From: Nonomuraea polychroma
GTDB taxonomy: Bacteria; Actinomycetota; Actinomycetes; Streptosporangiales; Streptosporangiaceae
Assembly: GCF_004011505.1 (NCBI RefSeq)
Contig: NZ_SAUN01000001.1
Coordinates: 5,421,501-5,485,500, forward strand
Length of the DNA: 64,000 bases
Reading direction: 5' to 3'
The notes beneath the pieces are model-generated. The model did not search any database. It was not told the origin of the DNA and saw only the letters and a list, made by a program, of their open reading frames with translations. This document shows, one piece after another, positions 33,900-42,141 of the stretch. The translations under genes and the position numbers were made by a program. How positions within the stretch are numbered: position 1 is the stretch's first letter; each line of letters starts with the position of its first letter.

Positions 33900-34565
33900 C
33901 TAGGAGGGCAGCGACTTCGACAGCTCCCGCATCCGGGCGATCTCGATGCTCTGTCCCGAGTACACGTCCTTGGCCAGCATCCGCATGCGCTGGTCGCGGC
34001 CGTTCGCCAGTTCCTCCCCCGCCATCTTCACCGCCCCCTGGTGGTGCCTGGTCATCAGCTGCAGGAACAGGCGGTCGAAGGCGGTCCCCCTGGCCGCGCG
34101 CAGTGCGTTGAGCTCCTGCGTCGTCGCCATCCCGTAGCCCGCCGCCTGCTCGTGCGCGTGCTCGGCGGGGGCCTGGCGACCCAGCGCGGTGAGCCAGCCG
34201 CTCATGGCCTTGATCTCCGGTGTCTGGGCGGCCGTGATGGCGCCGGCGATGGCGCGGATCGCGGGCGTGGTGGTGCGGTCCTTCACTAAGGAGGTCATTT
34301 CCAAGGCCTGGCGGTGGTGCGGGATCATGGCCTCCGCGAAGCGTACGTCCGAAGCCACCGCCGCCTTCGGCGGCTGCCCGATCCGCTCCCCCGGAGTCGC
34401 GGTACGGGCAGGCGCCCCCGGGCTGCCCGGCACCAGCACCGGCGCCTCCGTGCCGATCGGCCTGACGGGCTGGGCCGGTGGCTGAGAGCAGGCGGCCAGG
34501 ACGAAAGTCGTCATAACCGTGACGAAGACCGTGCGCGACCGCGAACCTACTGACATAGCTTCCAT
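33900..34565 (-). CDS. DUF305 lipoprotein
   Basis: 221 residues. The N-terminal TM-like segment ends in FVLAAC, a lipobox, so it is probably membrane-anchored on the outside. Two DUF305 histidine blocks are present: EAMIPHHRQALEM and LMTRHHQGAVKM, each with HH and Met that could bind copper or other metals. Start ATG 34565 or 34556 (same frame). Divergent from the LVIVD gene with 29 bp between start codons, so the two share one control region. Confidence 0.9.
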   Translation of the reverse strand: MEAMSVGSRSRTVFVTVMTTFVLAACSQPPAQPVRPIGTEAPVLVPGSPGAPARTATPGERIGQPPKAAVASDVRFAEAMIPHHRQALEMTSLVKDRTTTPAIRAIAGAITAAQTPEIKAMSGWLTALGRQAPAEHAHEQAAGYGMATTQELNALRAARGTAFDRLFLQLMTRHHQGAVKMAGEELANGRDQRMRMLAKDVYSGQSIEIARMRELSKSLPS

Positions 34566-34594
34566 ACTGACCTACGAGACAAAGGGGATACGCG

Positions 34595-35980
34595 TTGATC
34601 TCTGCAAAGTTGCGCGGAGCGGTGGTGTGTACGGCGTTGATGCTGGCCTCCGCCTGCGCGGCCGGCCCACAGGCCTCAGAGGAGTCGCCGGCACAGCCGA
34701 CCACACTGCAGGAGACCAGCGCTCCAGCCACCGCATCCGCCGCGGCCGGTGGCGTCATGAAGAGTGACAACGTCGAACACGTCGCCCACGCGCCCAGGAC
34801 CGCCCCCTTCACCGGGCCTGACAACATCAACACGGACCTGGCCTTTCAGGGCGACTACGCTTTCGTGGGCAATTTCGGCGGTTTCTCCATTTACGACATC
34901 TCCGATCCCACGAAGCCGCAGATCGTGAGCCAGGTGTCCTGCCCGGCGCAGCAGAACGACGTCACGATTTACGACAATCTGCTGATCCTGTCCATCGACG
35001 AGCCGACCGGCGGCCCGGAGTGCGACGCGGCCCGGAACGAGCGCTCCTGGGAGGGCCTGCGGATCTTCGACGTGAGCGACAAGAAGAGCCCGAAGTACGT
35101 GGGCGCCGTCCAGACCGAGTGCGGCTCGCACACCCACACGATGGTGCCCAACCAGGACAGCCTGTACGTGTACGTGTCCTCGCCCGGCCCCGAGCCCGAC
35201 TCGGAGACCTGCCCGGCACCCCACGAACTCATCCAGATCGTGGAAGTCCCGCTTTCGTCGCCTCAATCCGCAAAAATCGTGGCGAAGCCGAATATCTTCC
35301 CTGAGCGGCAACACTCCGAGTTCGCCTCCGGCTGCCACGACATCACCGCCTACCCGGAGAAGAACCTGGCCGCGGCCGCCTGCTTCGGCGACGGCGTGCT
35401 GCTCGACATCTCCGACCCGGTCAACCCGAAGGTGCTGCAGCAGCTCACCGACCGGGAGAACTTCCAGATCTGGCACTCGGCGACGTTCAACAACGACGGC
35501 ACGAAGGTGGTGTTCGGCGACGAGCTCGGCGGCGGCGGCCAGGCCACCTGCGACCGCAACACGCCGAGCACGAAGGGCGCCAACGCCGTCTACGACCTGG
35601 TGAACGGCAAGCTGGAGAAGCGGGGCTACTTCAAGATCCCCAGGGAGCAGCAGCCGAACGAGAACTGCGTGGCGCACAACGGCTCGCTGATCCCGGTGCC
35701 CGGCAAGGACATCATGGTGCAGGCGTGGTACCAGGGCGGCGTGTCGATCTGGGACTTCACCGACTCGGCGAACCCCAAGGAGATCGGCTACTTCGAACGG
35801 GGCCCGGTCCAGGGCGAGATCATCGCCGGCTCCTGGTCGGCCTACTACTACAACGGCTACATCTACTCCAGCGACATCACCGAGGGCCTGGACGTCCTGG
35901 AGCTCAACGACCCGCTCACCGACCCGGCCAAGAAGGTCACGATGGACGACTTCAACGTCCAGACCCAGAAGTCCTACTGA
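34595..35980 (+). CDS. LVIVD-repeat lipoprotein
   Basis: 461 residues starting at TTG 34595 after AAAGGGGA. Signal peptide with lipobox LASAC, a Ser/Thr/Ala-rich linker, then a beta-propeller of LVIVD-like repeats (GFSIYDISDPTKPQIVS, LRIFDVSDKKSPKYVG, GVLLDISDPVNPKVL, GVSIWDFTDSANPKEIGYF). Such extracellular propellers have no proven activity. Pairing with a DUF305 lipoprotein recurs in actinobacteria to my knowledge and suggests a shared metal-related or surface role. Confidence 0.9.
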   Translation: MISAKLRGAVVCTALMLASACAAGPQASEESPAQPTTLQETSAPATASAAAGGVMKSDNVEHVAHAPRTAPFTGPDNINTDLAFQGDYAFVGNFGGFSIYDISDPTKPQIVSQVSCPAQQNDVTIYDNLLILSIDEPTGGPECDAARNERSWEGLRIFDVSDKKSPKYVGAVQTECGSHTHTMVPNQDSLYVYVSSPGPEPDSETCPAPHELIQIVEVPLSSPQSAKIVAKPNIFPERQHSEFASGCHDITAYPEKNLAAAACFGDGVLLDISDPVNPKVLQQLTDRENFQIWHSATFNNDGTKVVFGDELGGGGQATCDRNTPSTKGANAVYDLVNGKLEKRGYFKIPREQQPNENCVAHNGSLIPVPGKDIMVQAWYQGGVSIWDFTDSANPKEIGYFERGPVQGEIIAGSWSAYYYNGYIYSSDITEGLDVLELNDPLTDPAKKVTMDDFNVQTQKSY

Positions 35981-35981
35981 T

Positions 35982-36506
35982 TCACTGGGGCCAGGAATGC
36001 GCCGACCGCGCCGCCGCCCCCGTGATGGCGGCGCCGTCGAGCCACACGTGCTCGGGCGGGATGCCCGCCCACGGCCATTCCACGGTCAGCAGGAAATCCT
36101 GGGGCGGCGGCAGGGGAAACAGCCACAGGGGCATCTGGTAAAGAGTGAACGACGCGTCGCCGCGGACCCCTCCGGGGAACCAGGAGAGGCTCGGCGGCGC
36201 GCAGTCGTGGTCCTTGCCGGAGTCCACTTCGACGCCGTCCGGATAGCGGAGCGTGACGTGCAGCGACGTGCTCTCCTCGCCGGAGAACGCCGAGTCGAGC
36301 TGCAGCGCCAGGCTGCGGGGCGCGGTGGCGTTGCGGGCCACGACGTCGAGGTTCAGCAGGCAGCCGGTGGCGTACGCCTGGATCATCGGCAGCCGGACGG
36401 CCAGGACCGGGGTGCGGGCGAGCACACGTTCCACGGAGACGACGGCGCCCATCTCGGGGATCGGCGGCAGCGGCGCGGCGCCGCCCGGCCCGCTCATGCT
36501 CCCCAC
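35982..36506 (-). CDS. Conserved-looking hypothetical protein
   Basis: About 174 residues, start GTG 36506 or ATG 36497. No signal or TM segment. It appears all-beta, with SLHVTLRYPDGVEVD, FTLYQMPLWLFPLPPP and DFLLTVEWPWAGIPPEHVWLDGA. The tail LTVEWPW-GIP-....-DGAAI is a style I have seen in uncharacterised actinobacterial proteins. It converges on the LVIVD gene with a 1-bp gap. Function unknown. Confidence 0.75.
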   Translation of the reverse strand: MGSMSGPGGAAPLPPIPEMGAVVSVERVLARTPVLAVRLPMIQAYATGCLLNLDVVARNATAPRSLALQLDSAFSGEESTSLHVTLRYPDGVEVDSGKDHDCAPPSLSWFPGGVRGDASFTLYQMPLWLFPLPPPQDFLLTVEWPWAGIPPEHVWLDGAAITGAAARSAHSWPQ

Positions 36507-36657
36507 CGTCCGGCGCGCGGCCTTCCGGCTCGTTCACCCGGCCGCCATAAGGACGCCCGCCGTCGGGCCGGATCCGGGGGCGAGGCGGCCCTCGTGGGGG
36601 CCGCCTCCACGGGGGCGGGGCGGAGCCTCCGCGCGTCACCGGCCCCGGATAAGTGGA

Positions 36658-37488
36658 TCACGGGTCCAGGTCGGCGGCGGAGCGCTCGGCGAAGACCCGC
36701 ATCGCCTTGGTGGTGATCGGGCCGGGGGCGACCGGCAGCTCGGTGTCGTCCACCAGCTTGATCGGCTGGACGTCGCGGGTGGTGGAGGTGAGGAACGCCT
36801 CCTCGGCCTCGTAGAGGGCCGACAGCGGCACGTCGGCCTCCTCGCCGCCGCACCATTCGAGCACCAGCGCCCGGGTGACGCCGGCCAGGCAGCCGGAGGC
36901 CAGGGTGGGGGTGAGCAGGCGGCCGTCGCGCACGATGAAGATGTTGGATCCGGTGCCCTCGCAGAGGTTGCCCGCGAGATTGCCGAAGATCGCCTCGCCG
37001 CCGCCGCGCTTCTTGGCGTGCAGCAGGGCCTTGGCGTTGTCGCCGTAAGACGTGCTCTTGACCCCGGACAGGGCGCCGCGCTCGTTGCGCGGCCAGGGCA
37101 CGACGGCGACGTTGGCGGTGGCCGGGAACGGCTTCTGCTCGTCCACGATGACGATGGCGGTGGTGCCCTGGTCGCCGCGGTCGGAGCCGAGGGGGCCCGG
37201 GCCGCTGGTGTAGGTGACGCGGATGCGGCCCAGCTCCCAGGCGGGCGCGGCCGCCACGCACTTGGCGACGCCGTCGGCGATGGCCTCGAGGTCGGGCTCG
37301 GGCAGGTCCATGCGCTGGGCGGAGAGCTTGAGCCGGTCCAGGTGCCGGGTGAGGGCGAACGACTTCCCGTTCACGATCTTGATGGTTTCGAACACGCCGT
37401 CGCCGACCATCAGTCCGTGGTCGAACACCGAGACGCTGGCACGTGCGGGGTCGATCAGCTCCCCGTTGACCCAGACAGGGATGTTCAT
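36658..37488 (-). CDS. pabC: Aminodeoxychorismate lyase (class IV aminotransferase fold)
   Basis: 276 residues, ATG 37488 after AGGAGGAAATGC. PLP fold-type IV signature: SVFDHGLMVGDGVFETI, the PLP-binding Lys in GVKSTSYGDN, EGTGSNIFIV and SGCLAGVTRALV. It would cleave aminodeoxychorismate to p-aminobenzoate and pyruvate; context with pabB supports that over a branched-chain aminotransferase role. Start codon overlaps the pabB stop by 4 bp. Confidence 0.9.
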   Translation of the reverse strand: MNIPVWVNGELIDPARASVSVFDHGLMVGDGVFETIKIVNGKSFALTRHLDRLKLSAQRMDLPEPDLEAIADGVAKCVAAAPAWELGRIRVTYTSGPGPLGSDRGDQGTTAIVIVDEQKPFPATANVAVVPWPRNERGALSGVKSTSYGDNAKALLHAKKRGGGEAIFGNLAGNLCEGTGSNIFIVRDGRLLTPTLASGCLAGVTRALVLEWCGGEEADVPLSALYEAEEAFLTSTTRDVQPIKLVDDTELPVAPGPITTKAMRVFAERSAADLDP

Positions 37489-38498
37489 GCATTTCCTCCT
37501 GTGGACGCCAGTGCGATGAGCCTGGCTGCTTTGAGCTCGGTCTCGAGCCATTCGCGCGTGGGGTCGCTGCCCCAGGTTATGCCCGCTCCCGTGCCGAACC
37601 GGATCTCGCCTGCCGAGATCCAGAATGTTCTGATGCCGACGGCCAGCGCCGCCTTGCCCTGGTCGGCGTCGACCCAGCCCAGGGCCCCACAGTACGGGCC
37701 GCGAGGTGCTGGTTCGAGCTCATTGATGATCCGCAGCGCCGACGATTTGGGCGCGCCGGTGACGGACCCGGGCGGGAACGTCGCCGCGAACAGCTCCGGC
37801 CATCCCATCCCCGGCGCCAGCCGGGCGCGCACGGTGGAGACGAGGTGGACCAGGCCGGGGTGCGTCTCGACCGCGCACAGCGACGGCACCTCGACGGAGC
37901 CGACGGCCGCGACCCTGCCCAGGTCGTTGCGGACGAGGTCGACGATCATGACGTTTTCCGCGTAGTCCTTGTCGAGCAGGTCGCCGGCGGTCGCGCCGGT
38001 GCCCTTGATCGGCCGGGACTCCACGACGTCGCCGTCCCGCGACAGGTAGAGCTCGGGCGAGGCCGACACCACGCTGAGCCCGGGCACCTGGATCACGCCG
38101 CCGTAGGGCGCCGGGTTGCCGGTGGCGAGCCTGGCGGCCAGGGCGAGCGGGTCGGCGTCGGGCGGGACGGGCGCGGTCAGGATCCGGCACAGGTTGGCCT
38201 GGTAGACCTCGCCCTGCTCGATGTAGTCGCGGATGGCCCGCACGCCGCGCTCGTAGGCCGTCCGGTCGAGCGAGCTGCGCCACTGGCCCGGGTGCGGCCC
38301 GTGCCAGGGGACGGCCGGCCGGGGCAGGGGCGCCCGGCGCACCTGGTCGAACCGGGCGCACGTCACCTTGCCCTCGTAGTCGACGACGACCGCCCACCAG
38401 CCCTCGCCGTCGAGCGCGGCGAGGTCGGAGGTCACGTCCCGCAGACCGGTGGCGAGGGTGTGACCTAAGTAGGCGAAGCCGTCGTACACGTCTCCCAT
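37485..38498 (-). CDS. pabB: Aminodeoxychorismate synthase component I
   Basis: 337 residues, the short actinobacterial type. The chorismate-binding core is complete: YIEQGEVYQANLCR, RPIKGTGA, ENVMIVDLVRNDLGRV and FPPGSVTGAPKSSAL. It makes 4-amino-4-deoxychorismate for folate; no pabA glutaminase gene is adjacent. ATG 38498 begins MGDVYDGFAYLG. Its 5' end lies inside the end of the LysR gene (34-bp overlap, same strand), so LysR-pabB-pabC may be one transcript. Confidence 0.92.
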   Translation of the reverse strand: MGDVYDGFAYLGHTLATGLRDVTSDLAALDGEGWWAVVVDYEGKVTCARFDQVRRAPLPRPAVPWHGPHPGQWRSSLDRTAYERGVRAIRDYIEQGEVYQANLCRILTAPVPPDADPLALAARLATGNPAPYGGVIQVPGLSVVSASPELYLSRDGDVVESRPIKGTGATAGDLLDKDYAENVMIVDLVRNDLGRVAAVGSVEVPSLCAVETHPGLVHLVSTVRARLAPGMGWPELFAATFPPGSVTGAPKSSALRIINELEPAPRGPYCGALGWVDADQGKAALAVGIRTFWISAGEIRFGTGAGITWGSDPTREWLETELKAARLIALASTGGNA

Positions 38499-39367
38499 TG
38501 TCCCAGCAATTCGACGAGCTCCAGCGCGGCGGGCAGTGGCTGCTCGGGCAGGGCCGCGTACACCTTGCGGACCGGCGCCATCCCGCGCAGCGGCCGCAGC
38601 ACCAGATCGGGCGGTACGGCCCGCGCGGCGAGCTCTGGCACGAGCGTCACCCCGAGCCCGGCGGCGAGGCATCCGAACTTGCCCGCCCATCCGGCCACCC
38701 GCAACCCGCTGCGCGGCGTGAACCCGGCGGCGGCGCACGCGGTGACCAGCAGGGTGGGCTGGCCGCGCGGGGCCGCCTCGATCCAGGTCTCCTCGGCCAG
38801 GTCACGCAGGTCCACATCGGCGTCGCCGGCCAGCCGGTGGCCTGCGGGCAGCGCGACGAACAGCCGGTCCTCGCGCAGCAGCACGGTACGGGGCGCGTCG
38901 GCGGGCAGCCCCGCCGGGTAGTCGCTGATCACGGCCACGTCGAGCGCGCCCGCGCGCAGCCGCTCCATCAGCCGGCCGGTGAGGTCTTCGACCAGCCGCA
39001 GCTCCACGCCGGGCCGCCGCGCGGCGAACTGCTTCAAGGTCCTGGGGACGAGGTCCACGTTCGCGGTGGCGAACGCGCCCACGCGCAGCGTCCCGCCCCG
39101 CCCGCCGTGGATGGCGGCCAGCTCCTCGCCGGCCCGTTCGAGGCGGTCCAGGACAGCGACGGCGTGCCGGTGCAGGGCCGCTCCCGCGGGCGTCAGGCGC
39201 ACCCCGCGGGCGAGGCGTTCAAAGAGCGGCCCGCCGGCGTCGCGTTCCAGCGCGGCGATGCGCCGGGAGACCGCGGACTGGGTGTATCCGAGCAGCTCGG
39301 CGGCGGCGGTGAACGAGCCGGACTCGGCCACCTCGCGGAAGAGGCGGAGGGTATTCGCATCAAGCAT
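38465..39367 (-). CDS. LysR-family transcription regulator
   Basis: 300 residues. The N-terminal winged HTH is MLDANTLRLFREVAESGSFT through AAAELLGYTQSAVSRRIAALE; the effector domain runs from about 90 (GGTLRVGAFATANVDLVP). ATG 39367 is preferred; ATG 39376 would add three residues. A 15-bp palindrome covers the start codon and the divergent dehydrogenase-Rid gene begins 57 bp away, so that gene is the obvious target. The last 34 bp overlap pabB. Confidence 0.93.
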   Translation of the reverse strand: MLDANTLRLFREVAESGSFTAAAELLGYTQSAVSRRIAALERDAGGPLFERLARGVRLTPAGAALHRHAVAVLDRLERAGEELAAIHGGRGGTLRVGAFATANVDLVPRTLKQFAARRPGVELRLVEDLTGRLMERLRAGALDVAVISDYPAGLPADAPRTVLLREDRLFVALPAGHRLAGDADVDLRDLAEETWIEAAPRGQPTLLVTACAAAGFTPRSGLRVAGWAGKFGCLAAGLGVTLVPELAARAVPPDLVLRPLRGMAPVRKVYAALPEQPLPAALELVELLGQWETCTTASPT

Positions 39368-39378
39368 GGCTGCCATGC
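39364..39378. promoter_or_regulatory. 15-bp palindrome at the LysR start, divergent promoter region
   Basis: GCATGGCTGCCATGC is a perfect dyad with a single central T, covering both candidate LysR start codons. A second dyad, GTGG-CATA-CCAC, sits at 39392-39403. Both lie between LysR and the dehydrogenase-Rid gene. Confidence 0.45.
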
Positions 39379-39424
39379 AATCTAGTCGGTGGTGGCATAC
39401 CACGCCTACAGGTGTACTGGCCGC

Positions 39425-40591
39425 ATGATTGCTTTTCTTGGACAAGGACGCATGGGCGTCCCCATGGCCCGGCGGCTGGTGGCGGCCGGGCACGAGGTGA
39501 CGACCTGGCGGCGCGGGACCGGCGTGCCGGCGGCCGCCGCGGTCGAGGGCGCCGACCTGGTCATCACCATGCTCAGCGACCCGGCCGCGGTACGCGAGGT
39601 GCTGACCGCGGCGCTGCCGGGGCTGCGACCCGGCGCGACGGTGGTCGAGATGTCGACGATCGGCCCGGAGGCGGTGCGCGAGCTGCGGGCGTTGCTGCCG
39701 CCCTCGGTCAACCTGGTGGACGCGCCGGTGCTGGGCAGCGTCGGCCCCGCCGCCGAGGGCACGCTGACCGTGCTCGCCGGCGGCGACCTGTCGGGCTGCC
39801 GCGAGGTGTTGCCGGTGTTCGGGTCCGTACGTGAGCTGGGGCCGCTGGGGGCGGGCGCGGCCATGAAGATCGCCGTGATGAGCGCGATGGTGCCCGCCCA
39901 GGTGCTGCTGGCCGAGACGTACGCGTACGCGCAGGCGCACGGCGTGGACCGCGAGGCGCTGATCGACGTGCTGTCGGGCACCCCGCTGGGCGTGCTGGCC
40001 GAGCGGCTGCGGGTGCCTTCCGAGGAGACCCGCTACTCCCTGGCGCACGCCGCCAAGGACCTGGAGCTGGGGGCCTGGGAGCGCGGGTCGCTGGCCACGG
40101 CGGCACGCAAGCGGCTGCAGGAGGCGCGGGCGGCCGGATTCGGCGACCGCGACGTGACCGCGATCGTGGAGCACGTGGAGGGCGGGCGCGCCTCTCGTGC
40201 CGTACCGGTCACCGTGCCGGCGATCCCGGCGACGAACGGCATGTACTCACACGCCGTCCGCGTCGGCGACATGCTCTACGTCTCGGGCGTGGCGGCCTTC
40301 GACGAGAGCGGGAAGGTGGCCGGCGAGGGTTCGATGGCGGCCCAGGCCGAACACGTCTTCCAGGTCATCGCCCGCATCCTGGCCGATCAGGGCGCCGCGT
40401 TCGGCGACATCGCGTTCATCCGGACGTACCTGACCGACATGGACGCCCGCGCCGAGTACGGCGCGGTGCGCCGCCGCTACATCACCGGCACGCCCCCGGC
40501 CAGCACCACTGTGGAGGTGTCGAGGTTGTTCATGCCGGGGTTGCTGCTGGAGGTGGACCTGATCGTGGCGCTCACTCCAGCGGGCCGGTGA
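39425..40591 (+). CDS. 3-hydroxyisobutyrate-dehydrogenase-like enzyme fused to a Rid-family domain
   Basis: 388 residues from ATG 39425. Residues 1-250: beta-hydroxyacid dehydrogenase/imine-reductase family, with NAD(P) loop FLGQGRMGVPMA and catalytic-Lys segment GAGAAMKIAVMSAM (Lys148). Residues about 265-388: a complete YjgF/Rid domain (MYSHAVRVGDMLYVSGVAAF, ARILADQGAAFGDIAFIRTYL, VEVSRLFMPGLLLEVD). The Rid catalytic Arg (E. coli RidA Arg105) is Ser here (PPASTTVEV), so it is not a canonical enamine deaminase. There is no stop or ribosome site between the halves. LysR-controlled by position; overlaps hutH convergently by 20 bp. Confidence 0.88.
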   Translation: MIAFLGQGRMGVPMARRLVAAGHEVTTWRRGTGVPAAAAVEGADLVITMLSDPAAVREVLTAALPGLRPGATVVEMSTIGPEAVRELRALLPPSVNLVDAPVLGSVGPAAEGTLTVLAGGDLSGCREVLPVFGSVRELGPLGAGAAMKIAVMSAMVPAQVLLAETYAYAQAHGVDREALIDVLSGTPLGVLAERLRVPSEETRYSLAHAAKDLELGAWERGSLATAARKRLQEARAAGFGDRDVTAIVEHVEGGRASRAVPVTVPAIPATNGMYSHAVRVGDMLYVSGVAAFDESGKVAGEGSMAAQAEHVFQVIARILADQGAAFGDIAFIRTYLTDMDARAEYGAVRRRYITGTPPASTTVEVSRLFMPGLLLEVDLIVALTPAGR

Positions 40592-42122
40592 CCGACTCGA
40601 CGGCGGCCACCACACCCCCGTCGGCCACCAGGCGCACGGCGCACTCGATCTCCGGCGCCAGGAACCGGTCGGGCCCCGGGGCGGGCACGGTCTCCCGCAG
40701 CGCCCGGACCACGGCCGCCGTGGCGGGCGCCGGCTCCAGCGGGGCACGCAGGTCGAGCGCGCGGGCGGCGGTGAGGACCTCGACGGCCAGCACCCGGGTG
40801 AGGCCGTCGATCGACCTGCGCAGCTTGCGCGCGGCCGACCAGCCCATGGACACGTGGTCCTCCTGCATGGCCGAGCTGGGGATGGAGTCCACGCTCGCGG
40901 GCACGGCCAGCCGCTTCAGCTCGGAGACGATCGCGGCCTGCGTGTACTGGGCGATCATGTGCCCGGAGTCCACGCCGGGGTCGTCGGCCAGGAACGCGGG
41001 CAGCCCGTGGTTACGCGCCACGTCCAGGAACCGGTCGGTACGGCGCTCCGACATCGAGGCCAGGTCGGCGGCCACGACCGCCAGGAAGTCCAGGACGTAC
41101 GCGACCGGCGCGCCGTGGAAGTTGCCGTTGGACTCCACCCGGCCGTCGGCCAGCACGGCCGGGTTGTCAACGGCGCTGGCCAGCTCCCACCCGGCCACGG
41201 TGGCGGCGTGCGCGATCGTGTCGCGGGCGGCCCCGGCGACCTGGGGGGCGCAGCGCAGCGAGTAGGCGTCCTGCACGCGGGTGCACGCCTCCGGGTCGCG
41301 GTGGCTCGCCATGATGCCGGAGTCAGCGAGGATCTTCGTCATGTTGGCGGCGGCGCGCGCCTGCCCCGGGTGCGGGCGCAGCGCCTGCAGCTCGGGGGCG
41401 AACACGCGATCGGTGCCCAGCAGCGCCTCCACGCTCATCGCGGCGCTCACGTCGGCGGTCCTGACCAGCTTGGTGAGGTCCTCGATGGCGAGGATCAGCA
41501 TGCCGAGCATGCCGTCGGTGCCGTTGATGAGCGCCAGGCCCTCCTTGGCGGCCAGCTCGACGGGCTCGATGTGGGCCTGCTTGAGCGCCTCGGCGGCGGG
41601 CAGCATGTTTCCGGATCTGTCGCGGACGACGCCCTCGCCCATCAGCGTGAGCGCCACGTGCGCCAGCGGCGCGAGGTCGCCCGAGCAGCCGAGGCTGCCG
41701 TACTCGTGCACGATCGGCGTGATCCCGGAGCTGATCAACCCGGCCAGGGTCTTGGCCGTGTTCGGCCTGATGCCGGTGTGGCCGGAGGCGAGCGTGCGCA
41801 GCCGCAGCAGCATGAGCGCGCGCACGACCTCGGTCTCGACCTCGGGGCCGCTGCCGGCCGCGTGGGAGCGGACGAGGGAGCGCTGGAGCTGGGTGCGGAG
41901 CACCGGGTCGATGTGGCGCGTGGCGAGGGCCCCGAACCCGGTCGAGATGCCGTACGCGGGCACCGGGCTCTCTGCCAGCTCGTCCACTCGCTGGCGGGCG
42001 GCCGACATGGCGGCCACCGCGTCGTCGGTGAGCCGGACGGCGGCCCCGTGCCGGGCCACCTCGATCACGTCATGGAAGGTCAGAGGCTCAGGGCCGACGT
42101 TCACGACTCCGTTGTCGCGCAT
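40572..42122 (-). CDS. hutH: Histidine ammonia-lyase
   Basis: 516 residues. Removes ammonia from histidine to give urocanate. The electrophilic MIO cofactor would form from the triplet in GSLGCSGDLAPLAH, that is Cys-Ser-Gly rather than the usual Ala-Ser-Gly. Other lyase hallmarks are present: YGISTGFGALA (catalytic Tyr), LINGTDGMLGM, QDAYSLRCAPQVAG and NGNFHGAP. No other hut gene is adjacent. It starts 19 bp after the ArsR-type gene on the same strand. Confidence 0.96.
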   Translation of the reverse strand: MRDNGVVNVGPEPLTFHDVIEVARHGAAVRLTDDAVAAMSAARQRVDELAESPVPAYGISTGFGALATRHIDPVLRTQLQRSLVRSHAAGSGPEVETEVVRALMLLRLRTLASGHTGIRPNTAKTLAGLISSGITPIVHEYGSLGCSGDLAPLAHVALTLMGEGVVRDRSGNMLPAAEALKQAHIEPVELAAKEGLALINGTDGMLGMLILAIEDLTKLVRTADVSAAMSVEALLGTDRVFAPELQALRPHPGQARAAANMTKILADSGIMASHRDPEACTRVQDAYSLRCAPQVAGAARDTIAHAATVAGWELASAVDNPAVLADGRVESNGNFHGAPVAYVLDFLAVVAADLASMSERRTDRFLDVARNHGLPAFLADDPGVDSGHMIAQYTQAAIVSELKRLAVPASVDSIPSSAMQEDHVSMGWSAARKLRRSIDGLTRVLAVEVLTAARALDLRAPLEPAPATAAVVRALRETVPAPGPDRFLAPEIECAVRLVADGGVVAAVESVTGPLE

Positions 42123-42141
42123 GGTGCGTCACTCTCACTTG

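Noticed and set aside
35982..36506. A DUF305/LVIVD operon third member
   Set aside because: It is on the opposite strand, convergent, with no link other than a 1-bp gap.
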